Part shown: positions 1 through 12,154 of the stretch, piece by piece | Position numbering within the stretch: position 1 is the stretch's first letter | Layout of the letters: every line of letters starts with the position of its first letter | NCBI RefSeq assembly: GCF_905475395.1 | Contig: NC_058339.1 | Location: 20,840,001-20,904,000 of the forward strand | From: Chrysoperla carnea | Taxonomy: Eukaryota; Arthropoda; Insecta; Neuroptera; Chrysopidae | Direction of reading: 5' to 3' | DNA length: 64,000 nt | Notes under the pieces: model-generated | Told to the model about the DNA's origin: nothing | What the model saw: the letters and a program-made list of their open reading frames with translations, nothing else | The model's database searches: none | Translations under genes and position numbers: made by a program

Positions 1-3000
1 AAAACCGGAACAATTTATTATGGTAGGGGAGCTGGTATAATTTGAGGAAGGTTGAGAACATATTTTATTAATGGTGCTGACCCAATACATGCGTAAGCTA
101 TTGGTCGTCCAAACCGTATACTTTGAAGAACCGTATACCTAGAATAATTAAAATTGTAGAAAAAAAGGATTTTTTATCAAATATCGCACTAAAGACTGCG
201 TATGAGCACCCGAGACCAAAGTCCCTAGGTGATAAATATGCTGTCTGTATATAGAGGTAAAAACTATGTTTGTAACCTAAATTTTTTATAATTTGTGCTA
301 CGTTACAAGGAATAGTATAAGGAATTGAGATTTATAAGGTTGCTATTATCAACCGTTAGTAGTATTTTTTACATGGATGACATTAACAATAGACAGTAAA
401 GTGAAAAATGAAAATAAAATTGCATTTACTATAACTTCCTGCTGTGTGTGTAAATATATATCAATTTTCCTGGGGAAAAACTTTTTTTATTAGTTTAGAT
501 ATTGAAATACTCTATATTTTTAAAAGAGGAAACTAACTGGCTGACTGACTGATCTTTTGTTTTTGAATTTTTTGGCAACGGAAAAAGTTTTTCTACGGTC
601 AAGAATAAGAATCTGCCAAAAAATATGTAGTTCCGACGAAACTTACGTATTTAGATCTCCGCAGTCCAAAATACCATTAAAGCCATTTAGTATTGTTGTA
701 TGTAAATAAATATATTTTTTCTCAATGAAAAGCACTTTTTCTCGAAATAGCAGAATAAAAAGGTAACCGAAAAATTCCAAGAAATATTTTATTAACAATT
801 AATAAAAAATATATTATTTATATTTTGTCATGCTCAAGAGCATTTAATTGCATTTTATATTCGATATTATCCATTCGATCTACGCGTTTCCAGGTTTTGC
901 AGCAGTCCATATATAAGAACCTCAACGGGGAAAATTTAATTTGCGGTTATTAGTGCAATAGAAGGTAGTTCTTTAAAATATAGTAGAAGCTATCGTAAAA
1001 GAACAAAAAGTAATTTCATTTTTCACCGCTGACTACCATATTTCAACTATTTTTAGCCTGCGATTTTTAGTTCTCAATTCGTCGAGTTTTACCAATCTTA
1101 ACATTCGAATATAATTGACTGACAGGTAGACATGAACCTAAACTATAAAAAAGCTTTGGTATAATATAATAAATAGCCACATTCTAACAAAATTTACCTA
1201 GAAATTAACTTTTAATAGTAATAAAATTTTAATATTTGCAAGTAATTTTATATAATGCTATCTATCTACTGCACGTGATTTTTATTCTACGAAGTTGTTT
1301 CTCTAATTGTGGTAATAATCATTCAGACAATAAATTTATATGTTACATAATGTATGAATGTAATTTCAATGTGATATGGAAAAATTTGATACTATACTTT
1401 TTGTATGCAATGCAATATAATCAAAATAAATAAATCAAAATCGTACCAAAATGGTGAATCCATTAATTTATTATTTGTTCCTCATAAACTTCTTGATATG
1501 AAACATATATTTTGGCGAGCCAGACTATCTGTTAGCTTGTTGACGCGTTGCCACAAATGTAAATTAAATATTAAAAATGTATCGTCCGAGAATCGAATTC
1601 TGGAATCGTGAACATGTTCCTTATTTATGGAAAAAATCATGAAATTTTTATGTTACATTACAGAGAGGCATATTCCAAAAAATTATTGTGGTGCTTCTCG
1701 CATTTCCTCTAAATAATGGCTTCTTTACTAAGATTCCTTTTGTTTTTACATTGTACCCACAATAAGTTTATATATAGATGTTACAATCATTATTATTCAT
1801 TTATTTATGAGACCATTTCTATGAATTTTGTTTTGTAGTTATTATTGACGAACGCATTGATCTATTCCAATAGTAACAGACATGCCATTCGAAATTCAAT
1901 CATTTCATTGCAATTTAAAATCTAGGGATGTTCCGAATAGTCGCTATCGACTATCCGCCCACTTGAATTAGAAAGTTGATCGTCATAAAAGAACTAATAT
2001 TTTTCATCTAAAAATATGCCATCATTACAAACGAGTTTTCTTAGGCTATTTAAAACATTTTCGATTCCATTTTCCGTTAGAAACGATAAATAGTATTCCC
2101 TAATGATAATTTATAAACAAAATATCAAAATGGACTAACAGTTTAGAAAAATAAAGCTCAATGGTCGGTTGAAAGAGATAAACAGTTAAAATCTTCAAAT
2201 TTATTTAAAATCCGATTTTCCCGTTGTTATAAAAGCATTCTAAAATGTAGGGTGCTTTGAAGTTCTTCTTTTGCGAGTAAGAAGTGTGAAAAATATCAGC
2301 AAACCGATGACATTTAAAAGACTTTCTAGGTCGAAATATTGTCAATACAAACTCCTGCTCGCACTAGGTTACATACAGTATTTGTGTAGCTGTTGCCATG
2401 GAAGTGTGTGAACTATAAAACAACACACGATGTAAAACTGCCACCAACCTCGTTGTCACGAGCTAACGGTTTTAGACACCTACGTACCTCTCTCTAGATG
2501 CATACCTAATATGGCATTTGGGTACAAACCTGATGACTATAGAAGCTGGTGCAGGAACGCTGCACTGTTTGCATGTAGTGTGTATGATGTGCTTGTTAGT
2601 GTTTTCATTCAATTCAAATATGCATGTTCAGGGATTATTTGAACTTTCACATTTATCCCAGGAGAATATACATATTATAGTTTGTCTACCTCAAACCTAC
2701 TCATTATGGTCTCGGTGCTCGTCTCCATATGTACACTTAATAACTTTTTCATGACGAAAATTCTTATAAGTGAGGCGAAGTCTTCGTAACGGAGCCCAGA
2801 AGGATTTAAGACTAGAATGAAATTGCGTGGATAAGTTTAAATTGACGAATATCTTATTTTTGTCATTATTCGTTGTGTGTAAAGTAGGTAGAGGGAACAA
2901 CTGAAACAATCGCAACGCTGCTATCTTATAAAATTTGCAATAAATCAAACGTTTCATTTAAAATAAGACTATTTTTCAAGGTAGAGTAAATGTAAAACCA

Positions 3001-3646
3001 TAAACTCATCCATGATGTTTGTGATTCATTGAATAACAATATTCAGGTTGTCGCGTCGGTAAATAGATATCAATTTCTATGGGGATATTTAAAAACCAAA
3101 TTAAGGTAATCGGAAAAAGTAGACCAGAAATTTGATTGACTACGAGTATTATTGCAATTACGAGTTGGTTGGGTTGAGTTTGTCGACAATGGAGGAGTTA
3201 GTTGGATTCTGAAGTTTTCAACTCTTACGTTCAAAAATTGGACACTATCCCAAAATTATATGTCGATGGGCACCGGGATTATGTAGCACATTTATGCAAA
3301 TGATAACACATGCATGTGCATATGATGTTAACTGTAGTTACTGATATTATTATTTTAACCTTTTCATACGACGGTATTTGTTCGAAATGTATGCGCAGTC
3401 ATTTAAATTAAATTGTTTTTATATTTTATTTGAAATATTTGTCCTTACGAGAAGATTCTCATGGTCACTCATACGTAATGTTTTGTCCAAGAAGATCAGA
3501 AAAGATGGCCATTAATTATTTGACATTTACTATTTCAGTTTTTACAGAAATCTTTAATTTATGGTTCAAAATAATGAAAATAGTTGGGGCAGTAAAATGT
3601 CAGATTAAATTATATTTTTTTGTAAAATAAATCTTTATAAATCATA
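1..3646. other. Intergenic, no gene recognised
   Basis: AT-rich sequence with only short open frames of low-complexity composition (the longest is about 86 codons on the minus strand near 2.7-2.95 kb, unlike any family I know). A perfect 7-bp inverted repeat, ATAGTCG and CGACTAT around CTAT, lies near 1937-1955 directly after a TAGGGATG string. That could be one end of a DNA transposon, but I found no matching partner end. Confidence 0.5.
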
Positions 3647-3785
3647 GGTCATGTGTTATTCTGATGTATGACCTATATTGTTGTACAGTTTCATTCAAAT
3701 CCTTTCGGCTATTTTTGCGTGAAAGCGTAACAAACAAAGAAACACACAAACATTCTTACTTTCACATTTATAATGTATAGAGATA
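3647..3785 (+). repeat. LINE 3'-end-like repeat, copy 1
   Basis: The stretch starts GGTCATGTGTTATTCTGATG, passes through a TTTCATTCAAATCC motif and a run of AACAAAC-type repeats, and ends CTTTCACATTTATAAT. It matches 6991-7132 along its whole length. This layout resembles the 3' untranslated end of RTE-type LINEs in many insects, which is family knowledge from memory. No coding sequence is attached here, so it is a 5'-truncated copy or an unrelated repeat with the same end. Confidence 0.6.
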
Positions 3786-4317
3786 ATAGTAAAAAAATTC
3801 ACGTTAATATTGTGTATAAAATTATGGAACAACGTTAACCTTTTCCATTATATCTAATAATTATACTCCAGTAAAAAAAAATTTAATTATTATACTTTTA
3901 TGGTTATTGTTTTATACATTAGCATCATAATTGAAACCATTTTATGATTATAATTGTTTTAGTAAATATGGGTAATCCTGTCCAGTGTACGTATCAATGG
4001 GTTTATTTTGGATAGGATTTAATTTTAATCTATTGGAAACTTTAAAACAAAACAATAGCCAGGTAAATAACATTATTATTCATTTAATAATTTAATTGAA
4101 TTTTGGTTTATTAGTTGTAAATAGGTATTTCATCTAAATGGATTTATTATTAAGCATGATTAATGGTCAACCGTGAACATTTTAAAACTTACTGCATGAA
4201 AATATGTATTTCATCGATTCCACACATAATTTACCTAAGTTCCCGACCCGTAACTAGGGCGTGGCACCCGCCACCGGCGTATGAGAAAAAGATTCGCTCA
4301 TTAATTTACGTAAAGTC
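3786..4317. other. Intergenic, AT-rich
   Basis: Long A/T runs with no reading frame or repeat structure I can name. A GC-richer patch near 4245-4285 contains CACCCGCCACCGGCG and directly precedes the family A array. Confidence 0.5.
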
Positions 4318-4848
4318 ATAAAATTAAAAAAATTCGATATTTTGATAAAACAGGAAAATTTGATCTGATTCTATTGGAATTTTTTTTGAAACCCACTAAC
4401 TTTGGGTCACTTTTTTCAGCTGCAATGTCTGTTTTTCGCTAGTTATCATTTATGTGCTTAATTTCGAGACCGGAACTCCACATTCTTGAAACCAATTAGA
4501 CCTAGGTTGATTTTGATCACAAATTTGAAAAGTATGACCCAAATTTAGTGGGATTACATACTTGGTTTATCAAAATTGGATAAAATTTGGGATGTGATAG
4601 AGCAAAATGAAATTTTTTGGATTTTGATGACGTCATACAGTTAAAAAATTCGAATTTTTTGATAACACAGGCAAATTTTATCCGATTTTATTGGAATTTT
4701 TTTTGAAACCTACTAATTTTGGGTCATTATATTCAGCTGTTCAATTTTTCGCTACCTGCCACTTATGTGCTTAATTCCGGGATCAGGACTCTACATTCTT
4801 GAAACCTATTAGAGCTAGGTTAATTTTGATCACAAATCACATGGCTTT
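4318..4848 (-). repeat. Family A ~315-bp tandem repeat, about 1.7 monomers
   Basis: This is the reverse complement of the arrays at 8814-9706 and 39358-39863. Shared blocks are a GATAA-CAGGCAAATTT segment, a TTGAAACCCACTAA segment, the CCGGAACTCCACATTCTTGAAACC segment and GATGTGATAGAGCAAAATG. A TGACGTCA palindrome lies near 4628-4636. The two monomers differ by scattered substitutions, so this is an old array. It stops about 55 bp before the hAT insertion at 4904. Confidence 0.85.
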
Positions 4849-4903
4849 TTTGATATTTCTAGATGTGAATGTTTACCATGTATAGTTTTTTTAAAAGAAC
4901 TCC

Positions 4904-5646
4904 CAGTGCTGGATTTACACTAGGGGCTTTCGGGGCTACTGCCCAGGGCGGCAAATTTTCTAGGGCGGCAAAATTTTGAAAGTGAGAAAACATTTTCTAT
5001 ACAATATATAATTAACTAATTCTTTTAAATAAAGATTTTATCTTTCAAGAAATATAATTTATGCATTATGTATCAAATTAAAATTTTGTATATTATAATA
5101 TATTAAATTTAAGTGAAAACTATGAAAATAAAATTAATTTATTTCCATAAAGGTTTGAACAAATAAAATTTGATACTTTTTTTTCTGAAATTGATAAATT
5201 AATATAGTTTTTTTTGAAGAATTACAAAAATTTTTTTTCCTCATGTTTATTGAGAACTCTGGACATAAAGCTGAAGATTTGCGAGTTGCTGTATTATCTG
5301 TTCTTCAGTTTTTTGATCTTGATCTCTCAGATTGTCGAAGTCAGTCATATGATAACGCGAATAATGTATCAGGGATTTCATTCTTTCATACAGTACAAAC
5401 TTTATACAACTTTTTTACTGCATCGACGCATCGCTGGGAAGTCTCATACTGAAAAAAGAATTGCGTTAAAAACTTTATCTGCAACCAGATAGTCAGCTCT
5501 TTATGAACCGGTTCTTTTTTCTGCAATTAATTAGTTATTCTAATTCTTAAAAAAATAAGATATCAAAACTATTAAAATAAAATTTCAGTCATAGGGCGGC
5601 ATTTTCTTCAGTGCCCCAGGGCGGCAGAAATTTAAATCCGGCCCTG
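4904..5646 (+). mobile_element. Non-autonomous hAT transposon with intact 8-bp target duplication
   Basis: Terminal inverted repeats begin CAGTGCTGGATTTA on the left and, read inward on the other strand, CAGGGCCGGATTTA on the right, typical of hAT termini of the CAGGGCCGGATTTA class. The octamer AGAACTCC occurs immediately outside both ends (4896-4903 and 5647-5654), a perfect target-site duplication of the length hAT transposases make. Both subterminal regions carry AGGGCGGCA repeats in opposite orientation. At 743 bp it is far shorter than an autonomous element, and the middle keeps a broken transposase fragment (5243-5530). It arose by internal deletion and must have been moved by a transposase supplied from elsewhere. 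Confidence 0.9.
5243..5530 (+). pseudogene. hAT transposase remnant (ZMYM1-like)
   Basis: The frame from 5243 reads F-I-E-N-S-G-H-K-A-E-D-L-R and later S-Q-S-Y-D-N-A-N-N-V-S-G, followed by a stretch containing T-L-Y-N-F-F-T-A-S-T-H-R-W. From memory, the C-R-G-Q-S-Y-D-N-A-x-N-M-S-G block and the downstream F-F-x-x-S-x-x-R-W block are hallmarks of transposases related to zinc finger MYM-type protein 1. Reading must move to another frame after about 5450 to continue through L-K-T-L-S-A-T-R, where a stop follows in place of the usual Trp. Only part of the catalytic region survives. No functional protein can be made from it. Confidence 0.75.
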
Positions 5647-5654
5647 AGAACTCC

Positions 5655-6869
5655 ACTATAGCAATTACTATTTGTTTACATTTCTAACAAAAAAAAAAAT
5701 GATATAAAAACATCCTTCATTTTTATTTGAAAATAAAAATGATATTATCAACATAAGATGAACATTTCTAACAAAAAAAGAACAAAAATAATAATAATAA
5801 AAAATAAATACATAATAAAAAATGTTGTTGATTTAATTTTTTTTTTTGTGTTCTCATTTTGAACATAAAAATTAAATTAGTAAACAAAATATAATCTCAT
5901 TATTCGTTATAAACTCTGTAAATTGTAACGTCTACGTATCTTTGAAGGTTTTATTTTTCAAACATTGTATTCAGCATTATTCTCTGTGAATATAAAATGT
6001 ACAATAATAAAAAGCAGTGGTCATTTAAAAAATTCATAATGAGCTATTCATGTGAGTGAGATCATTATGGTCCACACAATCCACTTCTCAGATGACTGCA
6101 GTACAGCAGACTTTTTGAGTTATTCGTGAAAAACAGTTAAAAAATATATCAATTGAAAAGCAATTTCGTTTACCGTTTCGCTTTGTATCGTCTTGTCTCG
6201 TTGACTTTTCCTATCGTCTATCGCAGTATCAATAAGCACAGCAATTAAATTGAAAATAGTCAAAAATATGATTTTGTTAAAATTTATGATTTTTATATTA
6301 TAATTTCGTAAAATAGGTCAAGGTTATTCAGCGTTTAATATAATGTACACGTATAAAAACAGACCTGGATAAGAGTGATTTTAGGTTGTATTTTGTGTAG
6401 GCAGCGAGAGAAAGAGAGAGAGAGCAATGGATTTATATAGTAATTTAATATGTGTATATGGAGCAAATATGAATCTTCTATCTCTATAATAATGTCACTG
6501 GGATACAGCAGGATCGCAGGGTTGGCAGATCATGGTGGTATAATATAAGCATGCTTCAATTGATACAATGCTATAAAACAACTATATTTAAATGTCGGCT
6601 GGAATTTTCCTCTCGCTTTAATGACAATTACTATTAAACATTATAACAACAAAAATTGTATATGGGGTGACATCGAATTATATACGAAAAATTCATTAAA
6701 AAAAATTCAAATTTGATAAAATAATCTCTTGCTCCAAATCAAAGGCACCTCGCAATCATTCTGACCAAAAGCTCTCACGGCCATAATACTATAAATATAA
6801 TATATGTGTAGCTTTGATTGCTCGTAGCTTGAAAACTACACGTTAAAAAGTTTTGTGTACTTACGAAGT
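5655..6869. other. Intergenic, AT-rich with a GA microsatellite
   Basis: A/T homopolymer runs dominate 5690-5850. A GA-rich simple repeat lies at about 6404-6425. There is no supported gene; the minus-strand 65-codon frame at 6775-6972 runs into the LINE-end-like repeat. Confidence 0.5.
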
Positions 6870-7132
6870 TGCAGGCGAAGTGAACTTTGATACCTAAAAC
6901 CGATGTTAAACCTAGGTTTATGGCACCATAGTCAAAGGGGGTAAGGGTACAAGTAACCCTTGTGATGATCAACGGGGATTATTGTAAACAGCTCATGTGT
7001 TATTCTAATGTATGAACTATATTATTGGAAGGTTTCATTAAAATCCATTGAGTAGTTTTTGCATGAGAGCGCGACAAACAAACAAACAAATAAGCAAACC
7101 AACAAACTTACTTTCACATTTATAATATAAGA
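6870..7132 (+). repeat. LINE 3'-end-like repeat, copy 2
   Basis: Bases 6991-7132 match 3647-3785: CTCATGTGTTATTCTAATG, TTTCATTAAAATCC, AACAAACAAACAAATAAGC and CTTTCACATTTATAATAT. Upstream, 6935-6985 contains GGGGGTAAGGGTACAAGTAACCCTTGTG, which I take to be part of the same element's 3' end. It is a 5'-truncated, non-coding copy. Confidence 0.55.
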
Positions 7133-7527
7133 ATTTATTATTAGTATATGTTCATGGGTATTCTAGGTACATTGAAAACGTGTATTTTCTATGCATTTCC
7201 TATATTACCTAACGTTGTAATCTGCCAATAGAAAAGAAATTTTAGAATAGTTAAAAACTTTTTAATCACTTCTATGTAAATAATTATAATATTTTAAGTC
7301 TACATAATTATTGTGTGGAATAATATAACATAAACTTCTTAGTGTTATTTAAAGATGGAAAACTTCTTATTCCCGCTTATAAATTTCAAAATCTTTACGC
7401 AACGTTGAAAACATTAATCAGATTTCAAAATTATAAATGCTTTAAAAGTTAGATTATACGATGTATTTTATATAAATTTATATGTTACATTTACTACATT
7501 ATAATTAATAAAGCAAATAATTTAAGA

Positions 7528-7737
7528 AATAAAAAATCCGACTTCGTTGTATAAAATCTGAAAAGAAAAAAACAGTTCCAGTAGTTAACATAGCGACTTT
7601 AACAGTTGTGTCCCAGTATTGGATAGATGAGCCTGTCTAGATTTTAATGGGGTCCGACTGTTTAAGTCGCTATGTAAACTAATGGATTTGTTTCTGTCTT
7701 TTCAGATTTTATTTAATGCAGTCGGGTTTTTTTTATT
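7528..7737. mobile_element. Fold-back MITE with ~90-bp terminal inverted repeats
   Basis: The left arm (AATAAAAAATCCGACTTCG..., through ATAAAATCTGAAAAG and TAACATAGCGACTT) is repeated inverted in the right arm, which read on the minus strand gives AATAAAAAAAACCCGACTGC, ATAAAATCTGAAAAG and TTACATAGCGACTTAAACAGT. The arms leave only about 40-50 bp of unique centre containing GATGAGCCTGTCTAG. There is no coding capacity. The superfamily cannot be assigned because the flanks are A/T runs that hide any target duplication. Confidence 0.75.
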
Positions 7738-8813
7738 ATCTATTTTATTTTAGACTTAGGTAACTTGTTACCCTACTCGAGTCTTAGTTCTTTTGAAACA
7801 CCTATTTAAGGACACTTGAGTTTTTAAGACGAATATAACGATTCCTTAACCGTCAAAATCGGTCGAGCCGCTTGGAAGTTACTAGGTAATAAAGAAATAT
7901 ATAAAAAAATATCCATACATTCCAACATACAAGATACGACCCAAAAACATAACCACTCCTTGACAATCGGTTAAAAAAATGAACTGTTACTGTAAAATTT
8001 CCACAGATCATATTAAAAGTTGTTTTTTGTAATGACCCCAAGAAGAGAATATTTTCTTACAAGTGAAATAAACTAATAAAATTCAGCGTATCGATTTAGA
8101 TAACGAAACTATCTAAACAACTTTTCTCCACGCTAACATGAAATGCAATTTGTGTAAATCAATAATCTTCTGCAGTTCTAAAATTTAAATATGTATAAAC
8201 ATTTAACTAACTTTACGCAGAGAATAAAAGCAATACTTTCGTTTTAGTTTAGTTCTTGGGCATGTTGATATAATACAATTCAAAAAACTAACTACTTCAG
8301 ATTGATAAAAAAAACAACTTATGTTTATGAAGTAGTACCAATGACTTTTGACTTCACGTAATTTTTTTTCTAGTTGAAAGTTTTTCAAAATTCAATTTGT
8401 TAGTATTGAAAAAATCAAGAAAACTTTTTGTAAACTTTTTCCAAGTAGATATTCAGAATGAAATAAATGTAAGTGAACAAGTTATTGTAAATGTTATTTG
8501 AATTCTCAATAGAATCCAACTATTGGTTTACCTTTTACACGTTCTCAATGTATTCCCAATAGCAATTGTAGTTCTATTCCATAGATTTGTGTATGTTAAC
8601 TTTCCATTAATTGTATTTCCCATTCGTGTAAATATAGTATGGATTGTGAAGAATAATTTTCATTGTATAAGGTATTCCAAACTATTACACTAAGAGTGTA
8701 GAGAACAAAATTCTACGAACGGCATTCAATTTTTGTTTCTGAATCTCTTGTACTAAAAATGAGATAAGTCTGCGTTAGTTTCGCTTATAAATTTGGAAAT
8801 TTCTCTCTTGATA
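7738..8813. other. Intergenic, no feature recognised
   Basis: Unique-looking AT-rich DNA. The minus-strand 61-62 codon frames at 7853-8041 and 8203-8388 are rich in Phe, Tyr and Lys, as expected from translated A/T runs, and have no recognisable motif. Confidence 0.5.
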
Positions 8814-9706
8814 TTAATCAAATTGAAATTTTTATAAACCAAGTATGTAATCCTACTGAATTCGGTCATACTTTTCAAATTTGTGAACAAAATATGCCAA
8901 GATCTAATTGATTTTAAGAATGTGGAGTCCTGGTCCCGGCATTAAACACATAAGTGATAGCTACCGAAAAAATGACATCACAGCTGAAAAGAATAACCCA
9001 AAATTAGTGGGTTTCAAAAAAAATTTCATTAAGATCGGATCCAAATTGCCTGTTTTATCAAAAAAGTCGAATTTTTTAACTTTATGACGTCATCAGAATC
9101 CAAAAAATTTAATTTTGGTCTATCATATCCAAATTTTAACCAATTTTGATCAACAAAGTATTTAATTCTACTAAATTTGGGTCATATTTTTCAAATTTTA
9201 GATCAAAATTAACCTAGCTCTAATAGGTTTCAAGAATGGGGAGTCCTGGTTCCGGAATTAAGGATATGAGTGATAGCTACCGGAAAACTGACATCACAGC
9301 TGAAAAGAATAACCCAAAATTAGTGGGTTTCAAAAAAAATTTCATTAAGATCGGATCAAAATTGCCTGTTTTATCAAAAAAGTCGAATTTTTTAACTTTA
9401 TGACGTCATCAGAATCCAAAAAATTTAATTTTGCTCTATCACATCCAAATTTTAACCAATTTTGTTAAACAAAGTATGTAATTCTACTAAATTTGGGTCA
9501 TACTTTTCAAATTTTAGATCAAAATTAACCTAGCTCTAATAGGTTTCAAGAATGGGGAGTCCTGGTTCCGGAATTAAGGATATGAGTGATAGCTACCGAA
9601 AAAATGGCATCACAGCTGAAAAGAATAACCCAAAATTAGTGGGTTTCAAAAAAAATTTCATTAAGATCGGATCAAAATTACCTGTGTTATCAAAAAAGTC
9701 GAAAAA
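8814..9706 (+). repeat. Family A tandem array, nearly three 316-bp monomers
   Basis: The landmark GGAGTCCTGG occurs at 8924, 9240 and 9556, an exact spacing of 316 bp twice. Each full monomer holds ATGACGTCATCAGAATCC, GCTCTATCACATCC (or a one-base variant), GTATGTAATTCTACTAAATT, CCTAGCTCTAATAGGTTTCAAG and CACAGCTGAAAAGAATAACCC. The second and third monomers are almost identical, so local amplification is fairly recent. The 113-codon frame at 9552-9893 is a read-through of this array into flanking DNA and is not a gene. Confidence 0.92.
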
Positions 9707-11454
9707 TGCATTCCTTGGGAAACTAACAAAATGCATGACATTAGTCAATACTCGCTTTGCTTCTCCCTTGCTCCCGTACGTATTTTGCCCGCAATATGGA
9801 TTTTGCCCACGAAACTCCTTTGGTACTACTGACGTGCTAAGTTCTTTATTCTCAATTTTAGTTAATTTTTTTTCTAAAAGACCGAAAGAATGAATCTTGT
9901 TTGTTCATGTTATTATAAAATAATAATATGTATAATATAATAATTCCCGATAACAACTTTAATATGAATACAGTTTGTTCAAAAATCCTATGTCCCCCAT
10001 TAAATTCTTTTAATAATAAGTTAAGCAATATACAGAAAAATTATTACCGTGTTCAGATAGTAAATCGTTCATGATCCAAGAGTTGCTTTCTCTCCCTAGA
10101 CTCAAGTTGACTTTTAACTCAAAACATCAAAGTTAAATTTCAAGATCACAAAGTGATATCCATAAACTTTTGATTAAAAATTTTTTCTATATCTGTCCTA
10201 CTTAATATGCAATATCTTATTAAAGGGTTTGGTTAGGACTTTTGGGGAATACTGTATATTAGAAATTTAATAAAATTAATTATCATGGGTTTCATTATTA
10301 TTTATTCTGATATTAAAATCTATTTAATTAATTTTATGTATTTTGTATGATATTCTAAAGATTTTATACTTGTATAAATATTGTACAATTATTAATATAG
10401 TTTGTATTTCAATAACAACTGAAAATCGATTGAGCTTTGTATTATATATAACGACAGACAGTTAAAAGTTCAAGGTCAGGTCTGAAAATTCAATTCAATT
10501 GAGTTATTATATTACACTTCAATAGTGTAGTTTTTGTAGCCATCATATACAATTACTTTGTATCATTATATTAGTCGAAGCAATGAAACGTAAAAAAATC
10601 AAAAATCTAAACCTAAAAAAAATAAAAACCTGAGATAAAAAAAAATCATACAATTTTAATAAATTTTTTTTAAACGTTCGATTTGTTGCTACAATTTTTC
10701 ATGGTAAAAAAATAATCGAACAAAAACCTCCCTATAAAATATCTTTTGACAAAATATTTCCTCGGCACAAAGAGATACTCTAGGAATAATAATTAACTTC
10801 ATACGATACATTGGCAGTATATGTCATCGTTTCAGGCGTAAATTATGAGATTGTATAAGATATAGCACCTTTTGAAATTAAATGAAAATCGGGAACTTTG
10901 ACATGAAATATCTCGAAAACAAAAGATTTGCTTGGAATCACAAAAATAATATTTTCCCAAATTCTAGTGACATTTAATCGAAAGCCCTTTTCCATGTACG
11001 GTGGCTAGGGGTGCTTTACGTTTGGAAAGATGTCTCTTTATATAAAAAATAGAGAAAAAAATTTGGCGAAATTCATTGGACATGTCATATCAGAGGATGT
11101 AGGCCTCATACTTCAAAACGTTTAAAACGGATTCGGTCAAAACAGAAAACAAAGAGTTTTTACAATAATCAAAAAATTTGACCTGTTGTTTGAATTTAAG
11201 GATTGAAATCTTTCACTGACCAAACTATATTTTTAATTTATTTAATAATCCGAAATTATTTTAAATTTGGTGTTAAAGTATATAATGTAAGCATTATCGT
11301 TTTCATGGCCTCGGTTGAGAAAGGGAGGTACCATCCCAAAATTTTTCTGGTTTTAATGTTTAGTTTTTGTTATAATGACATGAATATATTTTATACTACA
11401 AATTCACTTCGTTCACTTATTTAAATTATTTAAAACAGAAGTTATTTTCCTAAT
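9707..11454. other. Intergenic DNA upstream of the inverted duplication
   Basis: No repeat arms, no splice-bounded exon and no RNA gene could be picked out. A short GC-richer patch near 10970-11020 (GTACGGTGGCTAGGGGTGC) stands out from the background without matching anything else in the window. A 73-codon plus-strand frame at 11203-11424 lacks coding character. Confidence 0.45.
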
Positions 11455-12070
11455 ACAATACTTTTGCAAAATTAAAATATCAACATTTTTTTAATACACC
11501 CCATGAAGGATTGTCCTTGGTTGATGAATAAAAAATATAACAAACAGATTTTAAAAATTTGAATAAAAGAATTACCTAATAGTAAGTGACACTAAGCCCT
11601 CCATGACTCATTGAATACCTTTTTATACCCAAGTTATAAGATTAAAGGTGTAATACTTATTTGGGTAAAGAAAGTATAGGCCTTCATGCAACATTAATAG
11701 CTGGACTATGATAAATGAGACTTTAAAATGGAAAACTGTTTCTCATTAAAAATCGCATACAAGTACACAAGTATATGCATATAGTATAACAAATTCAACT
11801 GCTGTCGAATTTACTTCTCGAAAGAATATTTCGAACAAATTTTGTTAAAAAATGCTGTTTTCGGAAACAACCATTAATAGTTCCTCTACCTCTTTTTAAG
11901 TTTGTATATTAAAGACCAATGATGATAATATGTGTTAGTTACTTAAATAGTAACCAGGCTTACAAATACCAAGCAGGATTTAGTGTCGTGGCCTTTATTT
12001 TCCGAAGAATAGAGTCTTATACATTATTTTAAGTATTATTTTGGATCAGCAAGACACCAAAAATTATGAC

Positions 12071-12077
12071 TATAAAA
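12071..12077 (+). promoter_or_regulatory. TATA box of the plus-strand TIL gene
   Basis: TATAAAA lies 84 bp before the start codon and is preserved at the equivalent place in the other copy (16089-16095), within a well conserved block (TATAAAA-GG/AGG-TGTTCGAAAACTATCAAAGTATACTATTTTAAAAG). Transcription would be expected to begin about 30 bp downstream, near 12095-12105. Conservation between the copies is the main support. Confidence 0.6.
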
Positions 12078-12154
12078 TGGCTGTTCGAAAACTATCAAAG
12101 TATACTATTTTAAAAGCTTTTAATTTATTAAGTGTTCAAACAAATAATTCAACA

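Noticed and set aside
1937..1955. Palindrome after TAGGGATG as a hAT terminus
   Set aside because: No matching opposite terminus or target duplication found nearby.
9552..9893. 113-codon plus-strand frame
   Set aside because: It is a translation of the third family A monomer running into flanking DNA; the other monomers break the same frame.
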